DNA of 64,000 bases from Amycolatopsis lurida. Lineage in GTDB: Bacteria > Actinomycetota > Actinomycetes > Mycobacteriales > Pseudonocardiaceae. Within the stretch, counting starts at the first letter, position 1. Every line of letters starts with the position of its first letter. Position numbers and translations under genes: made by a program. Positions 25,020 through 32,325 of this stretch are shown here, one piece after another. The notes below the pieces were generated by a model. The model did no database searches, had not been told where the DNA came from, and saw nothing but the letters and a program-made list of their open reading frames with translations. Location of the stretch: positions 5,983,501 through 6,047,500 of the forward strand of contig NZ_FNTA01000004.1 in NCBI RefSeq assembly GCF_900105055.1, given 5' to 3'.

Positions 25020-25640
25020 ATGCGAGAGGAATGGATAGTGCTCGTGGCGGCCATGGCCGGTATGCTGGCGGGCGGTGCGATGACGTTTCGCTACGCGATC
25101 AGGGCTGGTCAGGCCTCGGGTGAGCGAAGTCTGCAGGCGCAACTGCTTTCGGCTGAACAGGGGCTGAAAATGCGCCTAGAGGCTGAAGCTCGGCGGCGAA
25201 TGCAGGAGAAGCTCGAAGAATCCTATGGCAAACTCATGGGATGGTTCTTCGAGCTCGACATGGTCGTCGACAGCGTCTGGATCGGAATACACTCCACTGA
25301 TCAGGAGATCATCGAAGAAACCAGGATGACGCTGCACAAATGGCCTTGGGTGACCTTGAAACCGCCGCAGTATGTGGCATCGACCCAGCAGTACTGGAGC
25401 GTCGCGGTCCGGGATCTGATCGAGAAATTCTACGGGGACACAGTTGATTTCGTTAAGTTTGCTCAAATCGTCATCCGTTCCGTCGACGACGCGAAGGACG
25501 GCGACGACGTGAAGGATCAAGCCATGGAAAAGGTCTGGGAGGGACGCGGAAAACTACGGGAAAGCATTGCCAAGATCCGGGAGCAAGCCGGTGTGGAGCT
25601 GATGCACCCCGAACGCGACCTCTGGCAAAGCATCCGATGA
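25020..25640 (+). CDS. membrane-anchored coiled-coil hypothetical protein
   Basis: A 206-residue protein with an N-terminal transmembrane helix (IVLVAAMAGMLAGGAMTF, about residues 6-23). A charged coiled-coil-like region follows (LEAEARRRMQEKLEESYGKL, about 53-73), then a helical domain with WFFELDMVVDSVWIGIHSTD. GC content and codon choice are more relaxed than in the transfer genes, so it may have been acquired separately. It overlaps the next gene by ATGA. No family was recognised. Confidence 0.6.
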   Translation: MREEWIVLVAAMAGMLAGGAMTFRYAIRAGQASGERSLQAQLLSAEQGLKMRLEAEARRRMQEKLEESYGKLMGWFFELDMVVDSVWIGIHSTDQEIIEETRMTLHKWPWVTLKPPQYVASTQQYWSVAVRDLIEKFYGDTVDFVKFAQIVIRSVDDAKDGDDVKDQAMEKVWEGRGKLRESIAKIREQAGVELMHPERDLWQSIR

Positions 25641-26518
25641 CCGAATACGGTGGCGTGCAGCGATATCTGTACTGGTCGGATCGCCTGGTAGGAAAGTACC
25701 TCGACGACCTCGGCGTCCGGGTGATGGAGAAGCGCCAGCGGAAGATATCCACGCCGAACATCCGGGGATTCCTGCCTGCCGTCGAGTGGTCGGAAGAAGG
25801 GCCCGCCGTCACCCGGCCGGATCTCGCAGCCAAGCTGGAACGAGGGCTGGGGCAATCCGTCGTCGATACCTTCGCTTCGCCGCCGCCGGTTCATTTCGCC
25901 AGGGGGGTTGGCGACGTCGTGTTCGGCGAGTTCGTCGGCACCGAGCCCGGACGCGCGGTCATGTACACCACGGTGTCCGAACCCGACGGCGGCCGGATCG
26001 CGGTCTGCCTGTTCGGAAGCGTTCACAACTACGCCGATTTCGTGGCCGACAGCGGGGCGCCGAGCCAGCACGGCTGGACCTGCTCCGAGGCCGGGAGTAT
26101 CCGCCGCTTTCTCGACGAGGAGTGCCGGGTGCGGCCGTCGTGGGCCTCGGAGGAGGAGCTCGCCCGCGACGCTGTCAAGGTCGCCTGCTCGCAGGGAGAG
26201 GACGGCGCAGTGCCGGTGGCTCGGCGCCGTTGCGGCTGGCACCGCGGCCATACATACGGCGACACCGGCGAAGTCGGTGAGTGGCTGGCGGAGATCTATT
26301 GCGATTTCGACTTCCGCAAAACTCAGCTAGGGCCGCAAGATGGCCACGATCGCGTCCTTATCGGTGCCCCGTTCTGGCTTCGGACGCCATCGCTGCGTGC
26401 GATCAGGCTCTACGCGGACTATGCGGAGGGCGAGTTGGACGAGCGGGAGAGGAAGGCTTCGCGAAGATGGGGCTTGCGCAAGTTGTTCGGAGGCGCGTCG
26501 ATGGATCCATCGCGGTGA
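25637..26518 (+). CDS. hypothetical protein, weakly DUF7019-like
   Basis: A 293-residue soluble protein. The opening QRYLYWSDRLVGKYLDDLGV and the later GRIAVCLFGSVHNYADF resemble actinobacterial proteins of the DUF7019 type, but I am not certain of this assignment. The C-terminal part is charged. ATG 25637 overlaps the previous stop, and its own stop overlaps the next start, so three genes form an operon next to defence-type genes. No catalytic motif can be named. Confidence 0.5.
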   Translation: MTEYGGVQRYLYWSDRLVGKYLDDLGVRVMEKRQRKISTPNIRGFLPAVEWSEEGPAVTRPDLAAKLERGLGQSVVDTFASPPPVHFARGVGDVVFGEFVGTEPGRAVMYTTVSEPDGGRIAVCLFGSVHNYADFVADSGAPSQHGWTCSEAGSIRRFLDEECRVRPSWASEEELARDAVKVACSQGEDGAVPVARRRCGWHRGHTYGDTGEVGEWLAEIYCDFDFRKTQLGPQDGHDRVLIGAPFWLRTPSLRAIRLYADYAEGELDERERKASRRWGLRKLFGGASMDPSR

Positions 26519-26961
26519 TGTCTCTTGCCGGTCGTTTCATTGGATCGTGCGCTGTGACGGCCGTCGACAATCGTAATGCACTCGCCTTGACTCCACGCGG
26601 TCATCACGAGCCGACCAATTACGGATTTTGGGCAGCGGCAGACCGCTTCGCACGTGTCGCGGAGGACGAACACGGCCAGGCTGTCCGCCGCTTGCGCGAG
26701 CTCTTCCGCAGTGAGCACGTGTTACGAGCCGCGTCACTGCTCGGTCGAACGTATGTTCTACTGTTGGACGCACGGTGCGAGGAGGTCGACGAACTGAGCT
26801 GGCTGGTGAGGGAACGGGCTACCGGGCGCGAATGGCGTGTCGATACGAGTGAGATGGCGTGGGAGGTCGGCGGTTACGACTTAGGGCGTTTCGAAATCCA
26901 CGTCATCGACGAACTGGTGAACGGTGCTCCGGACGGCTACCCAGACCCGGCAAGGGAGTGA
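26518..26961 (+). CDS. hypothetical protein, third gene of the unknown operon
   Basis: A 147-residue protein beginning at ATG 26518 or the preceding GTG 26515, overlapping the stop of the previous gene. A beta-rich N-terminus (GSCAVTAVDNRNALALTPRG) is followed by a helical stretch (RVAEDEHGQAVRRLRELFRS) and a final beta-rich part. It has no membrane segment or known motif. Function is unknown. Confidence 0.5.
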   Translation: MSLAGRFIGSCAVTAVDNRNALALTPRGHHEPTNYGFWAAADRFARVAEDEHGQAVRRLRELFRSEHVLRAASLLGRTYVLLLDARCEEVDELSWLVRERATGREWRVDTSEMAWEVGGYDLGRFEIHVIDELVNGAPDGYPDPARE

Positions 26962-27300
26962 AGGAGTGCGGGAGCTCCGTGTCTCGTACATGTCCCCGAC
27001 GGTGACAGTGGTTTGGCGTCCGTGCAGGCGCTAGCCAGCCGAGAACCAGGTCGCGACTCGTAGGGTAGGCCATCGTTCGGCTCTGCCATGTAGCTGTTGA
27101 ATCGCTGATCATGATGGTGAACGGATCTCAAGACACCGCTTCGAGCTTGAGCGGGTACTCGGCGGTTGGCATGGGCGACTGGTCGGCCTTGTCCACCGTC
27201 GTCCTCAGCCGTGAGACCGGCGCTGTTGTGCGGAGTTCCGTCGTTGCGATCGGTGGTCTACCCCGGCAGGTAGTGGTGTCCCATCCGGGATCTCCGGAAT
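26962..27300. other. intergenic region between convergent genes
   Basis: About 340 bp between the unknown operon and the protease gene that ends at 27301. An open frame crosses it on the + strand but has no ribosome site and runs antisense into the protease gene, so it was not called. No strong hairpin terminator or repeat was found by eye. Confidence 0.4.
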
Positions 27301-29841
27301 TCAGGCCTCTTCGATCTCGACCGCGATCGGTGTGGTCAGTTCTGTGGCGATCGGAGTGTAAAGGTCGACGTCCTGCAGGGGCGTGCGGAGGGAGACGATG
27401 AGGCTGTAGCGGAGAGGAAGATCGGCTCGGTCGGCGCGTTTATTGGCTTTCCACCAGCCGCCGACAGGGTAGACGGCGACGAGGTCGCTGTCGGCGAGCT
27501 CGGCACCGGTACCGTCCCAGATGTCGTGATGCAGGGAACCGAGGTTGCGTTGATTGCTTCCTACGAGCCATCGCTCCGATCCGCCTGAGGGGCGCCCTCC
27601 GGTCTCTTCGTCGCCCGCGTCCCGGTTCACGCGGGCGACGAAGTCTTCCAGGCGTTGTTCGAGGGGAGAGCGCAATTCGAAGCGAAGGCCATGGGACGCA
27701 TAGGAATACCGGCGCCGCCACCCTCTCCGGGAGGCTGCGGGTTCGATGAAGTAAGACAAGGTGATCCGCAGCTGGACGTGAGTGTCCAAGAGGCTGCGGA
27801 GTGTCTCGCGCGGCCAAGGGAGCCGGTGCAACCTAAAGTTGCGTGCCTGATGATCTGATCCGGTGAACGGGACGAATTCGTCTTGGGTGACGAGAGTGAC
27901 CGCGTTGCGGCTGGAGGTCAGTAGAGTTCGTTCGGCCGGGACACCCCAGCCGTAGCGTCGCAGCATTGCCTGCCGAGCGGCCTTGCCGTGTTCGCCGTCG
28001 ATGTCGGCCCTCATGGCTGGAGTCCATTCGGCGGTGTGGACGAGGAGTCCTCGGACGGATTCTGGCCAGTACGACGGGTATGCGGCCATGGCCTTGGCCG
28101 CGAGCCTGGATGCCTGAGCGGTCGCGGCGCTCGTGGCGTTGGCCGAGGTCAGCGTGAGGTCGTCCTTGTGTGAGGTCGTCCGCACCGTGTGCAGAGGATG
28201 CTTGTCGTGGAAATCCACGCCGTCCGTGAGGACGTTGCCGCCTTCCAAGCAGATGTCGGGCTTGATCGGCCAGGGACGTGTCCCGAATAGCAGCGAGGTC
28301 CTGCTGTGCGGTGAAAGGGCGCCATCCGCAGCCAGGGGCGTCCAGTCCGCGAAACCAGGGTCGGATGGGCTCGCGGTGAGCTCGGTGTAGGCGCCGACCA
28401 CCAAGGCGTTCCACGCTTGCGCCGGGTCTTCGATGGCCGCGGTGTCGCAAAGGTCGAGATAGTCGGTGCCGTTTTCGAATTGCCTGACGTTACCGGCGGA
28501 GATCACGAACAGCCGGGACGCCTCGGGGGCGGGCCTTCCGATGAGTGTGATCCCGTTCTCGGAGCGGCCGATGTCGGTTCCGGCACTCAGCGCATCGATC
28601 GACGCCGACCACAATGAGGGTTCTCCGGGGCGGGCTTCGGGCTGAGCGGTCACCGGTAGGCAGAACACTCGTGGGCGTCCGGCGGCCGATGTTTCGACCG
28701 CCGCACCCGCCTGGGCAGTGACCAGGCCATAGGTGAGCGGATCGTTGCCGACAAGAGAATCGGGCAGGATTTTCACCGATTCCAGTCGGTGTGTCAGTGC
28801 GATCGGCTTGGTGCTGACGAGCAAGTCGTCGAGAGGCCCGTAGAGAGCAAGGCCCGCCATCGAAGTCCCATGACCATCGGTATCGGTACCCGCACTGTCG
28901 ACGACGGAATGCACGTCTCCGGCGTCCAGGGATGCTGAGAGCAGCAAGTGCGAGCGGCGGACACCGCTGTCCAGATGGCAGACGGCGGGAGCGTTCTCGT
29001 CGATTGCGATGGCCGTGCGGTCCATGAGATCGCTGGTCAGCTCATACTGATCCTCGCGGGGAAGGTCGTCGATCGTGTCGACGATCTCGGGGCGCCGAAT
29101 CTCGGCGATCGGAACCGCAGTGAACGGCAGGCTGTGCAGGTCGTCCCAGCGTGCTTCGATCCAGGTCACCGTCCGGTCGGTCATTTCGAGGGTTCGGCTC
29201 GCGAGACGCAGCCGTAATGCCCCGGCGAACGTGCGCAGGAGGTCGAGGCCTGTGGGTGAGGGAGTGAGCCAGAGTTCCCACCAGTTCAGGCCCGCCGGTG
29301 GTGCTCCCGCAGACTGCCACAGGTCCCGGAGCACCACACTGCGGATCCGCCCGATATTGGCTACGAGTTCCCGGTTACGAGGACTACCTGCCGTCGTCTG
29401 ACGAGTGAGAAAATCCTCGAAGATCTTTAGGAACTTGGCCCGGAACTCATCGCTGACCCAGACGACGGCGCTTTCCGGCTGGCCGTCCGAGGCCGGTATT
29501 ACGGAAAGCAACAACCACAGTGGTCGCTTCTTCGGACCGCGATGGCCCGACATGCGTTCCAAAGAGTCCAGCTTCAACGGAAACGCCCGGTCGGCGGCAT
29601 CCAGGACCAGGATGACACCCAAAGCCTTCAGCTCTTCGAGTGCGAGTTCTTCCGAAGCGTGCTTACGGTCTCTTTCGGCCTTGGTGAAGGAGGTTCGCAG
29701 GTCGCCGCGGAGTTTGCCGCCGTGAGGGCGGCGTTCCACGTCACGTATACGGGCGTCACCGCCGCCACGGCGACGAAAGTCGCGGTTCTCGGCGCGGCCG
29801 ACGACGGTCAGGTGTGTCAGGGCCGTACGAGGATCACTCAC
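27301..29841 (-). CDS. ietS: subtilisin-like serine protease of an IetAS-type pair
   Basis: An 846-residue S8-family protease starting at GTG (complement 29841). The catalytic triad is visible: Asp291 in CHLDSGV, His324 in TDGHGTSMAG and Ser571 in NATSAATAQ. There is no signal peptide, so it is probably cytoplasmic. The N-terminal 280 residues and C-terminal 200 residues are family-specific. It is the second gene after an AAA ATPase and overlaps it by 8 bp. This pairing is known as IetAS, first described as a plasmid-stability system of an Agrobacterium Ti plasmid and later reported as anti-phage. The Ser motif lacks the usual Pro after SxA, a small deviation. Confidence 0.85.
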   Translation of the reverse strand: MSDPRTALTHLTVVGRAENRDFRRRGGGDARIRDVERRPHGGKLRGDLRTSFTKAERDRKHASEELALEELKALGVILVLDAADRAFPLKLDSLERMSGHRGPKKRPLWLLLSVIPASDGQPESAVVWVSDEFRAKFLKIFEDFLTRQTTAGSPRNRELVANIGRIRSVVLRDLWQSAGAPPAGLNWWELWLTPSPTGLDLLRTFAGALRLRLASRTLEMTDRTVTWIEARWDDLHSLPFTAVPIAEIRRPEIVDTIDDLPREDQYELTSDLMDRTAIAIDENAPAVCHLDSGVRRSHLLLSASLDAGDVHSVVDSAGTDTDGHGTSMAGLALYGPLDDLLVSTKPIALTHRLESVKILPDSLVGNDPLTYGLVTAQAGAAVETSAAGRPRVFCLPVTAQPEARPGEPSLWSASIDALSAGTDIGRSENGITLIGRPAPEASRLFVISAGNVRQFENGTDYLDLCDTAAIEDPAQAWNALVVGAYTELTASPSDPGFADWTPLAADGALSPHSRTSLLFGTRPWPIKPDICLEGGNVLTDGVDFHDKHPLHTVRTTSHKDDLTLTSANATSAATAQASRLAAKAMAAYPSYWPESVRGLLVHTAEWTPAMRADIDGEHGKAARQAMLRRYGWGVPAERTLLTSSRNAVTLVTQDEFVPFTGSDHQARNFRLHRLPWPRETLRSLLDTHVQLRITLSYFIEPAASRRGWRRRYSYASHGLRFELRSPLEQRLEDFVARVNRDAGDEETGGRPSGGSERWLVGSNQRNLGSLHHDIWDGTGAELADSDLVAVYPVGGWWKANKRADRADLPLRYSLIVSLRTPLQDVDLYTPIATELTTPIAVEIEEA

Positions 29842-30802
29842 CGCTCGCTGCCCGGCGTGCGTCGAGAGCGGCGATCACATCTTTCACCACGACATGGTCG
29901 TCGCCGCGCAGGATTGCCTGCTTCGCGGCCTCTTCCGCTGCTTTGACCAGTTCGGCGTGGCTCAAGTCGGCGGTGTGCGGACGGACCGTCGTCCATCGAA
30001 GTCCTCGCCCGAGCAGGCCGAGCCGGGCCTTCATGACCTCTACTGCGTGCCCGGGTTCCGGGAGACCGTATTTGACCACCAGGTCGAACCGCCGGAACAG
30101 CGCGTGATCGAGGATCGAACGATGGTTCGTGGCAGCCACTACGATGCTCTCCGCGCTGACCTCTTCCAGGAAGACCAAAAAGGCGTTGACGATCCGGCGG
30201 GCTTCACCCACATCGTTTCCACCTCGATGTGCGCCGAGCGCGTCGAACTCGTCGAACAGATACACCGCACGCTGGGTCGCTGCGGCCTCGAACACTGTCC
30301 GGAGCTTGCTCGCGGTCTCGCCCATGAACTTGCTCAGCAGGCTGTCCAACCGGACGGTGAGCAGCGGAAGGGACAGCTCGCGGGCGAGCACGCCCGCGGT
30401 CATCGTCTTGCCTGTCCCCGGCGGGCCTTCGAGCAGCAGTCGGTGAACCGGTGTGTATCCATGGCCGATCAGTGCTTGCCTCTCGCGCTGCTCGCGCAGC
30501 ACGCGGGCAAGCGTGTCCTTGAATGACGAGGGGCCGACCAGGTCGCTGAGTGTCACGTCCGGGAAGCCGGCGGTCAGCAGTTCGGCGAGATCGCCCCGCG
30601 GCCGCGCGATGGCTGTGACCTTGTCGGCGACCGGGCTCTGGCGAGCCGCGTCGATCATCTGTTTCAGGTCACTCGCCAGCGTGCTGTGTCCCTGACGGGC
30701 GGCTTTCGCGGCCACTTGCAAGGCCACCGCGTAGAAGGCGTCGTCGTCGCCTGCGGCGTGACTGCGCACCAAAGCCTTGACGTGCTCACCCGATGCCGTC
30801 AC
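29834..30802 (-). CDS. ietA: AAA ATPase of an IetAS-type pair
   Basis: A 322-residue AAA+ protein. An N-terminal helical region (1-85) precedes one AAA module with Walker A GPPGTGKT (126-133), Walker B YLFDEFDAL (Asp184-Glu185), sensor 1 at Asn226 in VVAATNHRSI and arginine fingers in ALFRRFD (237-238). Size and partner (an adjacent S8 protease) match IetA. In such systems the ATPase is thought to control or trigger the protease, and in the plasmid system it acts as the antidote. It is the first gene of the operon and is divergent from the XRE-TM-STAND operon, so two defence-type systems share one intergenic region. Confidence 0.87.
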   Translation of the reverse strand: MTASGEHVKALVRSHAAGDDDAFYAVALQVAAKAARQGHSTLASDLKQMIDAARQSPVADKVTAIARPRGDLAELLTAGFPDVTLSDLVGPSSFKDTLARVLREQRERQALIGHGYTPVHRLLLEGPPGTGKTMTAGVLARELSLPLLTVRLDSLLSKFMGETASKLRTVFEAAATQRAVYLFDEFDALGAHRGGNDVGEARRIVNAFLVFLEEVSAESIVVAATNHRSILDHALFRRFDLVVKYGLPEPGHAVEVMKARLGLLGRGLRWTTVRPHTADLSHAELVKAAEEAAKQAILRGDDHVVVKDVIAALDARRAASGE

Positions 30803-30898
30803 GGCTGTTGCCCTCCTCCACTACCCGTATGAACCGCCAGGGTAACCGTCCGCAGAGAGTGTCGCGTTCCCGGCGCGGCGTGTTTCACGGCTTGACTC

Positions 30899-30944
30899 GA
30901 GTGCTCAATGAGTGCTTCTCTCTACGAGTGCTTATTGAGTGCTT
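30899..30944. promoter_or_regulatory. four GAGTGCTY repeats, probable operator
   Basis: GAGTGCTC or GAGTGCTT occurs at 30899, 30910, 30926 and 30937. The copies form two pairs with 11-bp spacing (one helical turn), the pairs repeating at 27 bp: GAGTGCTCAATGAGTGCTT and GAGTGCTTATTGAGTGCTT agree at 17 of 19 positions. The array ends 11 bp before GTG 30956 of the XRE gene, an obvious place for autoregulation. It is also close to the divergent ietAS-type operon. Confidence 0.7.
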
Positions 30945-30955
30945 AAGGGGGTTAG

Positions 30956-31999
30956 GTGAACTCGGTCAAGAGTCGCCGCAGCGAGCTGAGGTTGACGCAG
31001 CAGGAGGCGGCGCGACGCGCGGATGTTTCCCTGGCGACGTGGCGCCGCTTCGAAGGCGCCGTGGTCGGCGACGGCGCCCTGGATGGGTTTCGGCCCGAGA
31101 ACCTGCAAGGTTTCGCGAGGGCGTTGCAGTTGAGCGTGGTCGCACTTCGGCGGTTGGTGTCGTCGGATGACGCTACGCCGGGCCAGGGCGGAGAGGTCGA
31201 GGCAGCCAACCGTGGCGCGGCAGGCGTGGTGGGCATGTTCAACAAGTGTTTCATCGGCGAGCCGCTTACTCCAGCCGACGCGATGGTGCTCTCGCATACC
31301 GTGACCTTCTCCGACTTCGCGCCCGTCAAGAGTGGTCAGTTCCATGTCGACGATACGTTCGGGTATCAGTTCGCCGCGTTTCTCAAGGGTGAAGCGACGA
31401 TCCGGGAGGTGGATCTGCTGTGCGATCTCCCCGAACTGGCACTCACTCAGGTCAACAACCATTGGCTCGTGCGGATGGGTGAGCGGATCATGCGGATCGG
31501 TGCGGAGTTGGATGCCGGACGTGTTCCTCGGCCGGAGTGCCTCGCCGACGAGTACGCCCTCTGGATCGTCATCGCGAACACCGAGCCGCCTCAGGACAGC
31601 GACATTCTCGAGATGTATCCGGGACTGCGCATGCCGGAGGACGTGTTCGGCCACGATCCCGACTTCGACGATCCGGACGATCCCGCCGGCCGTGAAGAAT
31701 GGATGAATCGTATGGTTGCCGGTCTCCTACCGCCGGAGGAAAGCAATGACTTCCGGCGATACGACCTGGACATCATGGAGGCATATGGACAGGGGATCTA
31801 CGATCCGGCGGATCCCCGCCATCCGTTGCGGTGGTTCGACCGCGACGACCTGCGAGAGCGATGCGAGTCCGCGCTCGAGTTCGTCCGATTGCCTGCAGAA
31901 GAACAAGCGAGGAGGAGCGCCGAAATGCGCGAGCGGGCTGTCCTCCTTGCTCCGAGGAACGACATGCGCCCGTCGGTGGATCGAGGGGGTGCCCGGTAA
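30956..31999 (+). CDS. XRE-family HTH regulator of the STAND operon
   Basis: A 347-residue protein starting at GTG 30956, with AGGGGG about 6 bases upstream. Residues 5-65 form a Cro/C1-type HTH (RSELRLTQQEAARRADVSLA, then TWRRFEG). The remaining 280 residues are acidic with no known domain; they contain FHVDDTFGYQFAAFLKGEAT and FGHDPDFDDPDDPAGREEW. The GAGTGCTY array directly upstream suggests it binds its own promoter. Its stop shares one base with the start of the small membrane protein gene, linking it to the two-gene signalling pair that follows. Confidence 0.75.
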   Translation: MNSVKSRRSELRLTQQEAARRADVSLATWRRFEGAVVGDGALDGFRPENLQGFARALQLSVVALRRLVSSDDATPGQGGEVEAANRGAAGVVGMFNKCFIGEPLTPADAMVLSHTVTFSDFAPVKSGQFHVDDTFGYQFAAFLKGEATIREVDLLCDLPELALTQVNNHWLVRMGERIMRIGAELDAGRVPRPECLADEYALWIVIANTEPPQDSDILEMYPGLRMPEDVFGHDPDFDDPDDPAGREEWMNRMVAGLLPPEESNDFRRYDLDIMEAYGQGIYDPADPRHPLRWFDRDDLRERCESALEFVRLPAEEQARRSAEMRERAVLLAPRNDMRPSVDRGGAR

Positions 32000-32325
32000 T
32001 GAGGTGGAGCGCACGGCTGCTGATCGTGATCGCCGGATCGGTCGTGACCGGAGCGGGGGTGCTGGTGCTGCTGGCCGGTCTGGAGGACGCGGACAAGATC
32101 AGCAGCGTGGTCGGCGCGGTGGCGGGGGTGCTAGGCCTGGCGGTGTCGATCGCCGGCGCGCTGCGAGCTCGCGGCAGTCAGGAGAATTCGGCTTCTGCGG
32201 CGCTGGCCAGTTCCGACGGCGTTGAGGCCAAGCCGGCGGTAAGGGACGTTTCAATGCTCGCCGAGGCAGCGGGCGATGCTCGGATCTATCAAGCTGGTGG
32301 CGATATGACCGTCAACGACCGATGA
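31999..32325 (+). CDS. two-helix membrane protein with C-terminal amyloid-like motif, putative effector
   Basis: A 108-residue protein with two transmembrane helices (about residues 7-28 and 34-54), a Ser/Ala-rich linker and a C-terminal motif AGDARIYQAGGDMTVN at 91-106. Almost the same motif occurs at residues 21-36 of the NB-ARC protein encoded next. Shared short motifs of this kind, at the end of a small effector and the start of an adjacent STAND receptor, are known from bacterial amyloid signalling (BASS) pairs. By analogy the receptor would template the effector, which would then disrupt the membrane. The pairing is seen in sequence; the mechanism is inference. Confidence 0.65.
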   Translation: MRWSARLLIVIAGSVVTGAGVLVLLAGLEDADKISSVVGAVAGVLGLAVSIAGALRARGSQENSASAALASSDGVEAKPAVRDVSMLAEAAGDARIYQAGGDMTVNDR

